Positions 41,079 to 49,797 of a DNA stretch of 64,000 nucleotides are shown one piece after another. The first letter of the stretch is position 1; every line of letters begins with the position of its first letter. Below the pieces are notes generated by a model, which worked only from the letters and a program-made list of their open reading frames with translations, did not search any database and was not told where the DNA came from. This DNA comes from Bhargavaea ullalensis (GTDB lineage Bacteria; Bacillota; Bacilli; Bacillales_A; Planococcaceae): NCBI RefSeq assembly GCF_040545425.1, contig NZ_JBEPLW010000014.1. One strand, 5' to 3'. The position numbers were made by a program, and so were the translations under genes.

Positions 41079-43139
41079 TCATTCTTTTAGACCGAGTGCT
41101 TCTTCGGCTTGTCCAAGTCCCTTCACTGGCGAATGGCACACCTGGTTTTCGCAAATAAACACCGACAGGGGAGAGGACCGGTCTGCCTTGCCGACCGTTA
41201 AGGCGTCCAGCAAGCCGCTTCCTTCTTCGGACGATTCTGCCCAGACATCGAACGGCAAGAATTCCGAGCGCAGCGAAGCGAGCAGTTCCCCACGGTCCGG
41301 CCCGCTGCTTCCGGAAACGACGATTTCCCGGCCGTCCGACTCAAAGGCCATCCGGGCCGTCAGGAGTGTCAACGTGCCGTTCGGATACTGTGTCGCTTCG
41401 CCGGAGAATTCATTGATGATGGACTCGGACCGCCTGGACCAACGTTCGTCGGCGGTCAGTTTGCCGAGCCGCCACAGTTGCACGGCCGCCACGCCGTTTC
41501 CGGACGGCAGGGCGCCGTCCAGCACGTCCTTTTCCCGGACAAGCAGCTTTTCGCCTTCCTTGTCGGTGAAGTAAAAGCCTCCCGCGCCATCTGCAAAGCG
41601 CTCCTCGAGCAGCTCTGCCAGCCGGACGGCCTGCCCGATATACTTTTCCCCGCCGGTCGCCTGATGCAATTCGATCAGGCCCCAGATGAGATAGGCATAG
41701 TCATCCAGATAAGCATGGAACTTCGGCTCGCCGTCCCGCCAGCGGGCAAACAGCTGATGACCGTTCCAAAGATGTTCTTCAAGGAACAGTTCGGCGCGCT
41801 CCGCCATTTCAATGAGATCCCCGTCTCCGAACGCTGCGCCGGCCTTGGCCAGCGCAGCAATCATGAGCCCGTTCCAGGAAGTGAGGATTTTATCGTCAAG
41901 GTGCGGATAAACACGTTCCCCGCGCGCTTCCAACAGCTTCGGCAGCGACTCTGACAGGATGTTCTCGACTTCCTCCTCGGTCAGACCGAACTCCGCGGTC
42001 ACATCATCCAGATTCAGACCGACCATATTCGGAATGCTTTTCCCTTCAAAGTTCCCGCCGGGCATGATGTCATACACCGCGCAGACGATCTCCGCCTCGC
42101 GCTCCTCCAGCACCGCGTGGACCTCTTCATCGGTCCACAGGTAATAAGTGCCTTCCGCCCCCTCGGAGTCCGCGTCGATTGCGGAATAAAAACCGCCTTC
42201 GGGATGGGTCATCTCCCGCTTTACGAATTCCGCCAGATCCGAAACGATGCCTGCATATCTCGGATCGCCCGAAAGCTGCCACGCCTCCGTATAGGCCATC
42301 ATGAGCATCGCCTGATCGTAAAGCATCTTTTCAAAGTGGGGAACGAGCCAATATTCATCGACCGAGTAACGAGCAAAGCCGGAACCGAATTGATCGTAGA
42401 CGCCACCGCTCGCCATCGCATCGAGCGTCCGGTCGGCCATGTCAAACGCCGCCGGCTCTCCGTGCCAATTAAAATAGCGCAGCAGGTACAGCAGCTGGTG
42501 GGGGGACGGGAACTTTGGCGCGCCGCCAAACCCGCCGTGGACGCCGTCAAACAGCCGGGCGAGCTGACCGAATCCCTGATGAAGGACCGTTGCGGGAACT
42601 CCGTCACCGGAACTTTCGAATTTCACTTCGAGTGCTTCCGTCAGCCGGTCACCGATCTCTTTCACGCGCTCCGGTTCATTCTGGTAGATCTCCCGGATTT
42701 GGGGCAATACATCCATCATGCCCGGACGGCCGTACTTGCCTTCTTTCGGAAAGTACGTACCGATGTAAAACGGCTTTTGATCCGGTGTAAGGAAGGCATT
42801 CAGCGGCCATCCGCCCTGTCCCTTCAGCTTCATGCAGGCATCCATGTAAATCGCGTCGATATCCGGCCGCTCTTCACGGTCCACCTTCACCGGTATGAAA
42901 GATTCGTTCAGCAGTGCGGCCACTTCCGGATCTTCGAAGGACTCATCTTCCATGACATGACACCAATGGCATGTGCTGTAGCCGATTGAAACGAACACCG
43001 GCTTGTTTTCGGTTTTCGCCCGCTCAAAAGCCTCCGGCGACCATTCCAGCCAATTCACCGGATTGCGCGCGTGCTGGAGCAGATAGGGGGATTTTGACTT
43101 GATCAGCCAGTTAAATTCAGTGGAGCAGCGTTCTTGCAT
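41079..43139 (-). CDS. YyaL/DUF255 thioredoxin-domain protein
   Basis: This 686-residue protein has an N-terminal DUF255 thioredoxin-like domain (about 1-160) with HWCHVMEDESFEDPEVA and the redox-type motif TCHWCH. It is followed by a large (alpha/alpha)-barrel region like that of six-hairpin glycosidases or epimerases (about 190-620). The start MQERCSTEFNWLIKSKSPYLLQHARNPVNW is typical of the family. AAGGATGAG lies upstream. The molecular function is not established. A spermatogenesis-associated human homologue exists. Confidence 0.88.
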   Translation of the reverse strand: MQERCSTEFNWLIKSKSPYLLQHARNPVNWLEWSPEAFERAKTENKPVFVSIGYSTCHWCHVMEDESFEDPEVAALLNESFIPVKVDREERPDIDAIYMDACMKLKGQGGWPLNAFLTPDQKPFYIGTYFPKEGKYGRPGMMDVLPQIREIYQNEPERVKEIGDRLTEALEVKFESSGDGVPATVLHQGFGQLARLFDGVHGGFGGAPKFPSPHQLLYLLRYFNWHGEPAAFDMADRTLDAMASGGVYDQFGSGFARYSVDEYWLVPHFEKMLYDQAMLMMAYTEAWQLSGDPRYAGIVSDLAEFVKREMTHPEGGFYSAIDADSEGAEGTYYLWTDEEVHAVLEEREAEIVCAVYDIMPGGNFEGKSIPNMVGLNLDDVTAEFGLTEEEVENILSESLPKLLEARGERVYPHLDDKILTSWNGLMIAALAKAGAAFGDGDLIEMAERAELFLEEHLWNGHQLFARWRDGEPKFHAYLDDYAYLIWGLIELHQATGGEKYIGQAVRLAELLEERFADGAGGFYFTDKEGEKLLVREKDVLDGALPSGNGVAAVQLWRLGKLTADERWSRRSESIINEFSGEATQYPNGTLTLLTARMAFESDGREIVVSGSSGPDRGELLASLRSEFLPFDVWAESSEEGSGLLDALTVGKADRSSPLSVFICENQVCHSPVKGLGQAEEALGLKE

Positions 43140-43346
43140 GGAGGCTCATCCTTTCGATTGGTCTGCGTGTTAATTGTATTGTACCCGAACGGGAGAAGAA
43201 CAAGCCGGCAGGCAAATCTGACTTCAAAGGAGGAATTGGTATGTAAACGGCAAATACTAGTAGAGAGTGGGAGCATCGGCAGCCGGCTTGAGGGGAAGCG
43301 GGAGATAAAAAAAGAATATCAAAAAGGATGTGGGGGATTGCAGAAG

Positions 43347-43865
43347 ATGAGAAAGCGGTGGCTGATCGGTTTCCCGGTTTTGTTGATTGCCGCCTTTGTG
43401 GGGGGATATTTCTACTTCCTGTCTTCTGATGGCAACGGGCCGGAGGAAGCGTCCGACTTGCCCGTGCCGGCGGGCGATAAAGATCCGCCCCTGTACAGTC
43501 GGCCTCCGTCTGAAGATCGGCTCATGCAGGACATCCATCAGATGACTCATCAGAAAGTGGCGGCCAAGCAGAAATGGGGCGCTCTGCAGATCACACAAAA
43601 CCGGATTGATGAGATGATCGGCACCGTTTCGTCCGGTGACTATGAGCACGGCGATCTCTATCTCGACATTTTGGGGAAATGGAAAGACGGGGACTTTACG
43701 AATTCAGTGAAAGCGCACAACGCAATATGGAAACTGCAGAGAGGGACGGTCGGAAAAGCGAAGAGACTGTCCACAACGGATGAAGAACTGAAATATATCC
43801 GGGACCAGTTTGACGATAAATATGCGGACGTCTACAGAGGCGTCCAAGACAAACCGGGCGGCTGA
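43347..43865 (+). CDS. DUF6241-like membrane-anchored protein
   Basis: This is a 172-residue protein with an N-terminal signal anchor (MRKRWLIGFPVLLIAAFVGGYFY). A low-complexity linker (about 27-48) precedes a soluble helical domain outside the cell (about 55-170). It resembles the DUF6241 family of Bacillales; no function is known. The frame runs back to 43134, but I chose the ATG at 43347 because it follows a GGGGGATT site and gives a clean signal anchor. It is divergent from the YyaL-like gene. Confidence 0.7.
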   Translation: MRKRWLIGFPVLLIAAFVGGYFYFLSSDGNGPEEASDLPVPAGDKDPPLYSRPPSEDRLMQDIHQMTHQKVAAKQKWGALQITQNRIDEMIGTVSSGDYEHGDLYLDILGKWKDGDFTNSVKAHNAIWKLQRGTVGKAKRLSTTDEELKYIRDQFDDKYADVYRGVQDKPGG

Positions 43866-43882
43866 AGGAGGCCCGGTTTTGT
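43851..43882 (+). terminator. terminator overlapping the end of the DUF6241-like gene
   Basis: AAACCGGGC (43851-43859) pairs with GCCCGGTTT (43871-43879), followed by TTG. The left arm lies inside the last codons of the gene. Confidence 0.65.
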
Positions 43883-43895
43883 TGTGGATTGACTG

Positions 43896-43926
43896 TTGAC
43901 CCTGACGCTGCGTCAGGCTCTATACT
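43896..43926 (+). promoter_or_regulatory. MerR-type promoter with 19-bp spacer and palindromic operator
   Basis: TTGACC (43896-43901) and TATACT (43921-43926) are separated by 19 bases, the long spacer typical of MerR-activated promoters. Within it is a perfect palindrome CCTGACGC-T-GCGTCAGG (43901-43917). The downstream gene encodes a MerR regulator, so autoactivation by DNA untwisting is very likely. Confidence 0.85.
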
Positions 43927-43952
43927 GAATCCGTGGGGGAAAGGAGGACGGC

Positions 43953-44702
43953 ATGCTAAGAAAAGTGAAAGATGTGGCGGATCTGGCAGGCGTCAGCATC
44001 CGGACGCTTCATCATTATGACCGGATCGGTCTGCTCTCGCCGGCATCCGAGACCAAAGCGGGATACCGGCTGTATTCGGATGAAGACCTTGACCGGCTGC
44101 AGCAGATTTTGTTTTTCCGGGAGCTCGGGTTTTCGCTGCAGAAAATCGGCGACATCCTGGACAGTCCGACTTTTGACCGCAGGCAGGCACTCGGACTCCA
44201 GCAAAAGGCGCTGATTGAAAAGCGGGAACGGCTGGGCCTGATGATCGAAACGATCGGCAAGACGATTAAAAACATGGAAGGAGAACTGGACATGAATGAA
44301 AAAGAGAAATTCGAGGGGTTCGGCTTCGGCGACAATCCGTATGAAGAAGAAGCACGCCGCCGCTGGGGGGACGGACCGGTGGACGGGGCCAATGAGAAGG
44401 TGCAGTCACTTGGAGCGAAGGGCCGTGAACAACTCGGTCAACAGATGGACGGGCTCTTCCAAAAACTTGCCGGCATGCGGAAGAAGGATCCGCATTCAGA
44501 AGAAGTCCAGCAGGCAATCGGCGAGTGGCATGACTTCCTGAACGGAATGGGCCACATTTATTCCCCGGATGCATTCCGGGGGCTGGGCCGGATGTATGTG
44601 GAGGATGAACGGTTTACGAAAAACATGGATCGGTACGGTGAAGGATTCGCCTCGTTCATGGCCGATGCGATGGGAATCAGGGCAGATCATCTTCAAGATT
44701 AA
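43953..44702 (+). CDS. MerR family regulator with TipAS domain (Mta-like)
   Basis: This is a 249-residue regulator. The N-terminal MerR winged helix (about 1-70) has VKDVADLAGVSIRTLHHYDRIGLL and FFRELGFSLQKIGDIL. A coiled-coil dimerisation helix follows (about 75-110). The C-terminal TipAS-type antibiotic-recognition domain (about 115-249) has EEEARRRWGDGP and GHIYSPDAFRGLGRMYVEDERFTKN. B. subtilis Mta, of the same layout, activates multidrug efflux genes. The promoter just upstream carries its probable operator. Confidence 0.9.
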   Translation: MLRKVKDVADLAGVSIRTLHHYDRIGLLSPASETKAGYRLYSDEDLDRLQQILFFRELGFSLQKIGDILDSPTFDRRQALGLQQKALIEKRERLGLMIETIGKTIKNMEGELDMNEKEKFEGFGFGDNPYEEEARRRWGDGPVDGANEKVQSLGAKGREQLGQQMDGLFQKLAGMRKKDPHSEEVQQAIGEWHDFLNGMGHIYSPDAFRGLGRMYVEDERFTKNMDRYGEGFASFMADAMGIRADHLQD

Positions 44703-44707
44703 GGGAA

Positions 44708-44735
44708 AACCCGGAAGAAAACTTCCGGGTTTTTT
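44708..44735 (+). terminator. terminator after the MerR gene
   Basis: AACCCGGAAG pairs with CTTCCGGGTT around AAAA, followed by TTTTT. Confidence 0.88.
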
Positions 44736-44791
44736 GGTTTTTATTATATCAACATAGGGAAAGAAGGGAGACAACAAGGGAGTGAGCAACT

Positions 44792-46333
44792 ATGAGAGAA
44801 ACCAAGACATCATCTGACAAAGGGAAGAAACCCCGAAGACGGAAGCTCGAGAAGTCGCTCAAGCCGTCCTGGGTCTTCGCCATCGCGCTCGGTTCTTCGG
44901 TCGGCTGGGGGGCATTCATCCTGCCGGGCGACTGGATCCGGGAAGCGGGACCGGCTGGCGCCGTTCTCGGGCTGCTGCTCGGAGCGCTCATCATGATGGT
45001 GATCGCTTCCAGCTACGGTGTCATGATCAAGGAACATCCGGTGTCGGGCGGCGGATTCATGTATGCGTACCTGGCAGCCGGGAAGACGTGGGCATTCATC
45101 TGCGGCTGGTTCCTGTCACTCGGTTACATTTCGATCGTTGCCCTGAATGCTTCCGCCTTCACCCTTTTGCTGAAATACCTCATGCCGGGATTCATGAAGC
45201 AGGGATATTTGTATTCAATCGCCGGCTGGGACATTTACATGCCGGAAGTGATCATCGCTTCCGTACTGCTGATTGCGTTTGCCCTGCTGAATTCAACAGG
45301 GGCCAGCGTTTCCGGGAGGCTTCAGTTCTGGTTCAGCGTCCTGCTCGTGGGCGGTGTCTTCATCCTCGGGGCCGTGACATTTGGGATTGCGGACGAGCCG
45401 TTGGCCAATATGGGCGCCATGTTCAGCGGGAAAACGTCACCGGTCGTGTCGGTGCTGCTCATCCTCGCCATTGCGCCGTGGGCTTATGTCGGATTTGACA
45501 ATGTGCCCCAGGCGGCCGAAGAGTTCAACTTTTCTCCGCGCAAGGCGACATTCCTGATCGTCGCATCTCTTCTGACATCGTTCCTGATTTACGCGGTCAT
45601 GATCGGATTGACGGCATGGACATTTCCGGGCAACGGGGGAACCGGCGGCGAACTCTGGGCAACGGGTGCGATCGTCTCATCGGCGCTCGGCAAGACCGGC
45701 CTGTTCGTCATGGCCGTCGCCATCGTCATGGGAATCTTCACCGGCCTGAACGGTTTTTACATGTCGTCGAGCCGGCTGCTGTTTTCGATGGCGCGTGCCC
45801 GCGCGTTGCCGTCCATGTTCCGCAAGACCGCCAAGGGAAGCGGTGTGCCGGTCTGGGGAATCTGGTTTGTGACGCTCGTCACGCTCCCGGCGATGTGGCT
45901 CGGCCGGCCGGCGCTGTCATGGATTGTCGACATGAGCTCGACAGGCGTTTCGATCGGCTACTTCTTTGCCTGCTTTGCCGCCTTTAAAATCCTGACGAAG
46001 AAAAAACGGGAAGGCCGGGACAGCCCGCTGCTAAAACGGACGCTTGCAGCGGTCGGAATGGTTTCGAGCATCGGCTTCCTTGCCCTGCTGCTCATCCCGG
46101 CTTCCCCCGCATCGCTCACGATGCCGTCTTATCTGCTGCTCGGTGCCTGGGCGATTGCCGGTACCGTGTTCTACGGGTTCATGAGAAAATCGTACTTGTC
46201 GCTCAGCAAGGAAGAAACGGATTATTATCTGCTCGGCAGAGAGCCGGAGCAGGATGAAACGGCGGCGGTTCCGCACTTGCCGGTGCCGGGTATTCCGGCG
46301 ATGAAGAAAAAGCCGGTGGAAAAAACGATTTGA
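44792..46333 (+). CDS. APC superfamily amino acid permease
   Basis: This is a 513-residue amino-acid/polyamine/organocation transporter with about 12 TM spans. The first span holds IALGSSVGWGAFILPGDWI, where the unwound glycine-rich motif binds substrate. APWAYVGFDNVPQAAEEF lies in the sixth-span region. A basic N-terminus (KGKKPRRRKLEKSLK) and a charged C-terminal tail are cytoplasmic. The substrate cannot be assigned. The gene is convergent with the nucleobase permease. Confidence 0.86.
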   Translation: MRETKTSSDKGKKPRRRKLEKSLKPSWVFAIALGSSVGWGAFILPGDWIREAGPAGAVLGLLLGALIMMVIASSYGVMIKEHPVSGGGFMYAYLAAGKTWAFICGWFLSLGYISIVALNASAFTLLLKYLMPGFMKQGYLYSIAGWDIYMPEVIIASVLLIAFALLNSTGASVSGRLQFWFSVLLVGGVFILGAVTFGIADEPLANMGAMFSGKTSPVVSVLLILAIAPWAYVGFDNVPQAAEEFNFSPRKATFLIVASLLTSFLIYAVMIGLTAWTFPGNGGTGGELWATGAIVSSALGKTGLFVMAVAIVMGIFTGLNGFYMSSSRLLFSMARARALPSMFRKTAKGSGVPVWGIWFVTLVTLPAMWLGRPALSWIVDMSSTGVSIGYFFACFAAFKILTKKKREGRDSPLLKRTLAAVGMVSSIGFLALLLIPASPASLTMPSYLLLGAWAIAGTVFYGFMRKSYLSLSKEETDYYLLGREPEQDETAAVPHLPVPGIPAMKKKPVEKTI

Positions 46334-46353
46334 TTGATGGAAGCGAAAAAAAC

Positions 46354-46391
46354 AGCAGCGCCTCCGGGAAAACCTGGAGGCGCTGCTTTCA
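46354..46391. terminator. bidirectional terminator between two permease genes
   Basis: AGCAGCGCCTCC (46354-46365) pairs with GGAGGCGCTGCT (46376-46387), with T-rich sequence on the plus side and A-rich on the other. Confidence 0.78.
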
Positions 46392-46395
46392 TTGT

Positions 46396-47679
46396 TTATG
46401 CAATTCCTGCAATGAAGTTCAGGAGGAACAAAAGGGCGATGACATAGAGCGGTTTGGCGACGTCCCTTGCTTTTCCGTCTGCCAGTTTCAGCAGCGGATA
46501 GAGAATGAAACCGACGGCAATCCCGTCTGCGATGCTTTGCGTGAACGGAATCATCGCAATGAGGAAAATCGCCGGAAAGGCTTCCGTCAAATCGCTCAGA
46601 TCAATGTTCCGGATGTTCTGGACCATCAGACCGCCGATAATCAGAAGAATCGGCGCAATCGCATTGTCGGGGATCAGATGGATGAACGGAAGGAACAGCA
46701 GCGATGCCAGAAACAGGAATCCGGTCACGATTGTCGTCAATCCTGTCCGTCCGCCCGCGGCAATCGCCGCGCCGGTCTCTGCGGTGGAGACGGTCGGGCT
46801 CGAGCCGAACAATCCGGAGAGCATCGCAGAAACAGCGTTTGCCTGAAAGGCTTTCCGGGCCTTTTCCGGATGTCCGGCAGCCGTTGTATGAGCCTGCACG
46901 AGACCGATATTCTCAAACACGATGACCATCGTCAGTGAAAAGGTCCCGACCAGAAATGCGGCAGAAAGGAATCCGCCAAGCGAAAGGGCCCCGAACACTT
47001 CCCCATAAGAAGACAGGGAAGGAGTGGAGCCGGATTTGCCGGGCATCACGCCGAACAGGGCGGCAAGACCGGTTCCTGCCAGAATGCTCCAAAGGAAATG
47101 GCCGCTCACATTGCGGAGGAACAGGATGACCGCGATGAGAAAAGTGAGCACCGTGGCGATGACCGCCGGAGAAGACAGATCCCCGAGGGCGATCATCGAG
47201 CTGGCACCGCGTTCGATCAGCCCGCCTTTTTCCAGGCCGATAAAGATCAGGAACAACCCGAGACCGACCGTGATCGCTTCTTTCAGCGATTGCGGAATCG
47301 CCCGGTTCAGGACGCCGGCAAGGCCGGTGAACGCAATCACCGAAAACAGGAGGCCGGCCACGAACACGAGCCCGAGGGCTTCCTGCCAGCTCAGGCCCAT
47401 CGAGCCGACGAGCGTGTAGGTGAACATCGCATTGATGCCCATGCCCGGCACAAGCAGGATCGGCGCATTGGCCCAAAGTCCCATGATCAGACAGCCGGCA
47501 AATGAAGTAAAGATCGTCGCCACGACCGCGCCGTCAAGCGGCATGCCCGCTTCCGACAAGATGAACGAGTTGACCGCGATGATATACACGATCGTGAAAA
47601 ATCCGACCAGTCCGGCCGTCACTTCGCGCCGGACGGTCGTGCCGTGCCCGTTCAAGTCAAAAAGTTTATTGTGGTTCAA
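46396..47679 (-). CDS. NCS2/AzgA family nucleobase permease
   Basis: This is a 427-residue purine permease of the AzgA-like NCS2 branch (PbuG/PbuO type, probably guanine or hypoxanthine). It has about 12-14 spans. VNSFILSEAGMPLDGAVVATI, PVGMGINAMFTYTLV-like sequence (PGMGINAMFTY) and GSSPTVSTAETGAAIAAGGRTGLT are family signatures, the last with the substrate-binding Glu. The start is TTG at 47679, with only a weak ribosome site. A good promoter lies upstream, but no purine riboswitch could be seen in the leader. Confidence 0.87.
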   Translation of the reverse strand: MNHNKLFDLNGHGTTVRREVTAGLVGFFTIVYIIAVNSFILSEAGMPLDGAVVATIFTSFAGCLIMGLWANAPILLVPGMGINAMFTYTLVGSMGLSWQEALGLVFVAGLLFSVIAFTGLAGVLNRAIPQSLKEAITVGLGLFLIFIGLEKGGLIERGASSMIALGDLSSPAVIATVLTFLIAVILFLRNVSGHFLWSILAGTGLAALFGVMPGKSGSTPSLSSYGEVFGALSLGGFLSAAFLVGTFSLTMVIVFENIGLVQAHTTAAGHPEKARKAFQANAVSAMLSGLFGSSPTVSTAETGAAIAAGGRTGLTTIVTGFLFLASLLFLPFIHLIPDNAIAPILLIIGGLMVQNIRNIDLSDLTEAFPAIFLIAMIPFTQSIADGIAVGFILYPLLKLADGKARDVAKPLYVIALLFLLNFIAGIA

Positions 47680-47753
47680 TCGTAAAACCCGCTATTCAGT
47701 TATCCCTCTCCCAACCCGCTTCACCCCCAAAACGGGGCAAGCCACAAACACCT

Positions 47754-47782
47754 ATTATACTTCATCCGGCCGGTTCAATCAA
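47754..47782 (-). promoter_or_regulatory. promoter of the nucleobase permease gene
   Basis: On the minus strand TTGATT (47777-47782) and TATAAT (47754-47759) are 17 bases apart. It overlaps the T-run of the pepF terminator. Confidence 0.6.
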
Positions 47783-47808
47783 AAATCCCCTCCCGGAAAA
47801 GGGAGGGG
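47781..47808 (-). terminator. terminator after pepF
   Basis: On the minus strand CCCCTCCC (47808-47801) pairs with GGGAGGGG (47794-47787) around TTTTCC, followed by ATTTTTG. It lies nine bases beyond the pepF stop. Confidence 0.8.
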
Positions 47809-47816
47809 GGGACCGA

Positions 47817-49631
47817 TCATTTAACTTCTGCCGATTCGATTTCCTGCGTCAGCTTCTCGAGATCGTCGATCAAGCTTCCGATGTAGGCGATCGTGTCGCG
47901 GAGCGGCTGTTCTGTGGTGATGTCGACGCCCGCCATCTTGGCGAGTTCCACCGGAGTTTTGGTGCCGCCGGACCGGAGGACTTTGAGCCAGTCCTGTACG
48001 GCCGGCTCGCCTTCTTCAAGGATCCGCTTGGACACTTGTGTGGAAACGGTGAGGCCCGCGCTGTATGTGTATGGATACAGGCCCATAAAGTAGTGCGGCT
48101 GACGCATCCAGGTGAGCTCGGCGCCTTCCTCGATCGTGACATCCTCGCCCCAGAACTCTTCAAGGACACTCCGCTTCAGGTCATTCAGGATGCCGGCGTT
48201 GACATTCTCGCCCGCATCGATCCGCTCATACACTTTCCGCTGGTAAGCAGCTTCGAGAAGGTGCGTGACGAAGTTGTGGTAATACGTCCGGGCCACGATC
48301 GACGCGATCACCCAGCGCTTGAAACGCGGGTCCTCTGAATTTTTCAGAAGGTGGTTCGCCATGAGCATCTCGTTCATCGTGGACGGTGCCTCGATGAAGT
48401 AGAGCGAAGGGCGGGCATTGAACACGCCCTGGTGGTTGTGCGCATTGTAGAAGTGCCCTGCGTGGCCAAGCTCATGTGCGAGGACGAACACATCTTCCAT
48501 GCTGCCGGTCCAAGAGATGAGGATGTACGGGTGGGAACCGTACGGGCTTGAGCAGAAAGCGCCTGTCGACTTGCCTTTGTTCTGTGCAAAGTCTGTCCAC
48601 CGCTCATCGTAGGAGCGCTTCAGCATTTCCGAATAGTCATCGCCCATGATGGACAGCGCCTCGAAAATGTATTTTTTTGATTCTTCGATGGTGATCTTCG
48701 GCTCGTAGGACGGGTCGAGCGGAACTTTCAGGTCCGCAAAGGTCATCCGGTCGATGCCGTGGGCTTTTTGGAGAAGTTTTGCATATTTGCGCATGTGCGG
48801 TGCCAGCTCCGACATGATCAGGTTGATCTGGCGGTCGTACAGTTCCCGGTCCACCTGCTGATTGAACAGCAGCGACTCAAAGACGTCCTGGAAACCGCGC
48901 AGATCGGCGTTCGTCTTTTCGATCTGGAGATGCATGTCATATGTCTTGGCGGTGGTGTGCTGGTAGTCGGCGAGCTTGCCGTAGAACGACTTGAATGCCG
49001 CCCGGCGCTTTTCGGTGTCCGGGTCCGTCTCCCATTCGCCTTCAAACAGGTTGTAGCTGTTCGGGAACGATTCTCCGTCCGCCTGGAAGTCAGGGAAATT
49101 GATGTCGACAAGCTTGGTCACATTGTACAGATCGTAAGGTGCATCGAATGTCGATCCGAATGCGGCAAGCGTCTTCTCGACTTCCGGGTGGAGGCGGTGC
49201 GGCTTGAAGCGCAGGACGTCGGCGAGGTAGACGCGGAATTCCTCTGATTGGTCCATCGCAGATTTCAGTTCTTCTTCGGGCAGCTCCGAAAGCTCGCTTT
49301 CAAAGAAGCTGAGCGTCGCGCCGATTTTGGCCATGACGGAGCCGAACTTCGCCGCGCGCATCTGTGATTCGCTGTTCGTCTGGTCCTCGCTCTGGAGGAG
49401 GCTGACGTACGTGCCGGCCGGGATGATCTGTTCGTACAGTTTTTCATAGTCTTTGAGCGCTTTCAGTGCGTTTTGGCCGTCTGTCACTTTCCCTTTGTAC
49501 TTTTCGGCGAAAGCGGCTGCACCTTCTTCGATTTCTTTGACCCGGGCCTCATAGTCTCCGGCCGTTTTGAACAAGTCTTCGAGGTTCCATGTTTCTTCAA
49601 GCTTCACTTCTGAACGCGGTGTTGCGGACAT
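47817..49631 (-). CDS. pepF: oligoendopeptidase F
   Basis: This is a cytoplasmic M3-family zinc metallopeptidase of 604 residues that cleaves peptides of roughly 7-17 residues. The zinc motif VLAHELGHAGHFYNAHN (HExxH) is near residue 385, with the third ligand Glu in FIEAPSTMNEMLM. The N-terminal helical lobe begins ETWNLEDLFKTAGDYEARV. AAGGGGGAAACCAC precedes the ATG at 49631. It is a single gene with its own terminator. Confidence 0.95.
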   Translation of the reverse strand: MSATPRSEVKLEETWNLEDLFKTAGDYEARVKEIEEGAAAFAEKYKGKVTDGQNALKALKDYEKLYEQIIPAGTYVSLLQSEDQTNSESQMRAAKFGSVMAKIGATLSFFESELSELPEEELKSAMDQSEEFRVYLADVLRFKPHRLHPEVEKTLAAFGSTFDAPYDLYNVTKLVDINFPDFQADGESFPNSYNLFEGEWETDPDTEKRRAAFKSFYGKLADYQHTTAKTYDMHLQIEKTNADLRGFQDVFESLLFNQQVDRELYDRQINLIMSELAPHMRKYAKLLQKAHGIDRMTFADLKVPLDPSYEPKITIEESKKYIFEALSIMGDDYSEMLKRSYDERWTDFAQNKGKSTGAFCSSPYGSHPYILISWTGSMEDVFVLAHELGHAGHFYNAHNHQGVFNARPSLYFIEAPSTMNEMLMANHLLKNSEDPRFKRWVIASIVARTYYHNFVTHLLEAAYQRKVYERIDAGENVNAGILNDLKRSVLEEFWGEDVTIEEGAELTWMRQPHYFMGLYPYTYSAGLTVSTQVSKRILEEGEPAVQDWLKVLRSGGTKTPVELAKMAGVDITTEQPLRDTIAYIGSLIDDLEKLTQEIESAEVK

Positions 49632-49797
49632 GTGGTTTCCCCCTTAATGTTACGATTGTCGAACTAATTGTATAATATTCCGGCTTATATTGAAAGCCAA
49701 TAGGAAACTTTCTGAAAGAATGATTTTTCTCTATGTTACTCTGTGCAGAAACAGGGAATAAAGGAAGAAGAAAATAAGCAAAGGATGAGATGTGGAC

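Noticed and set aside
47680..47753. Purine riboswitch before the nucleobase permease
   Set aside because: The short leader lacks the conserved purine aptamer loops and core.
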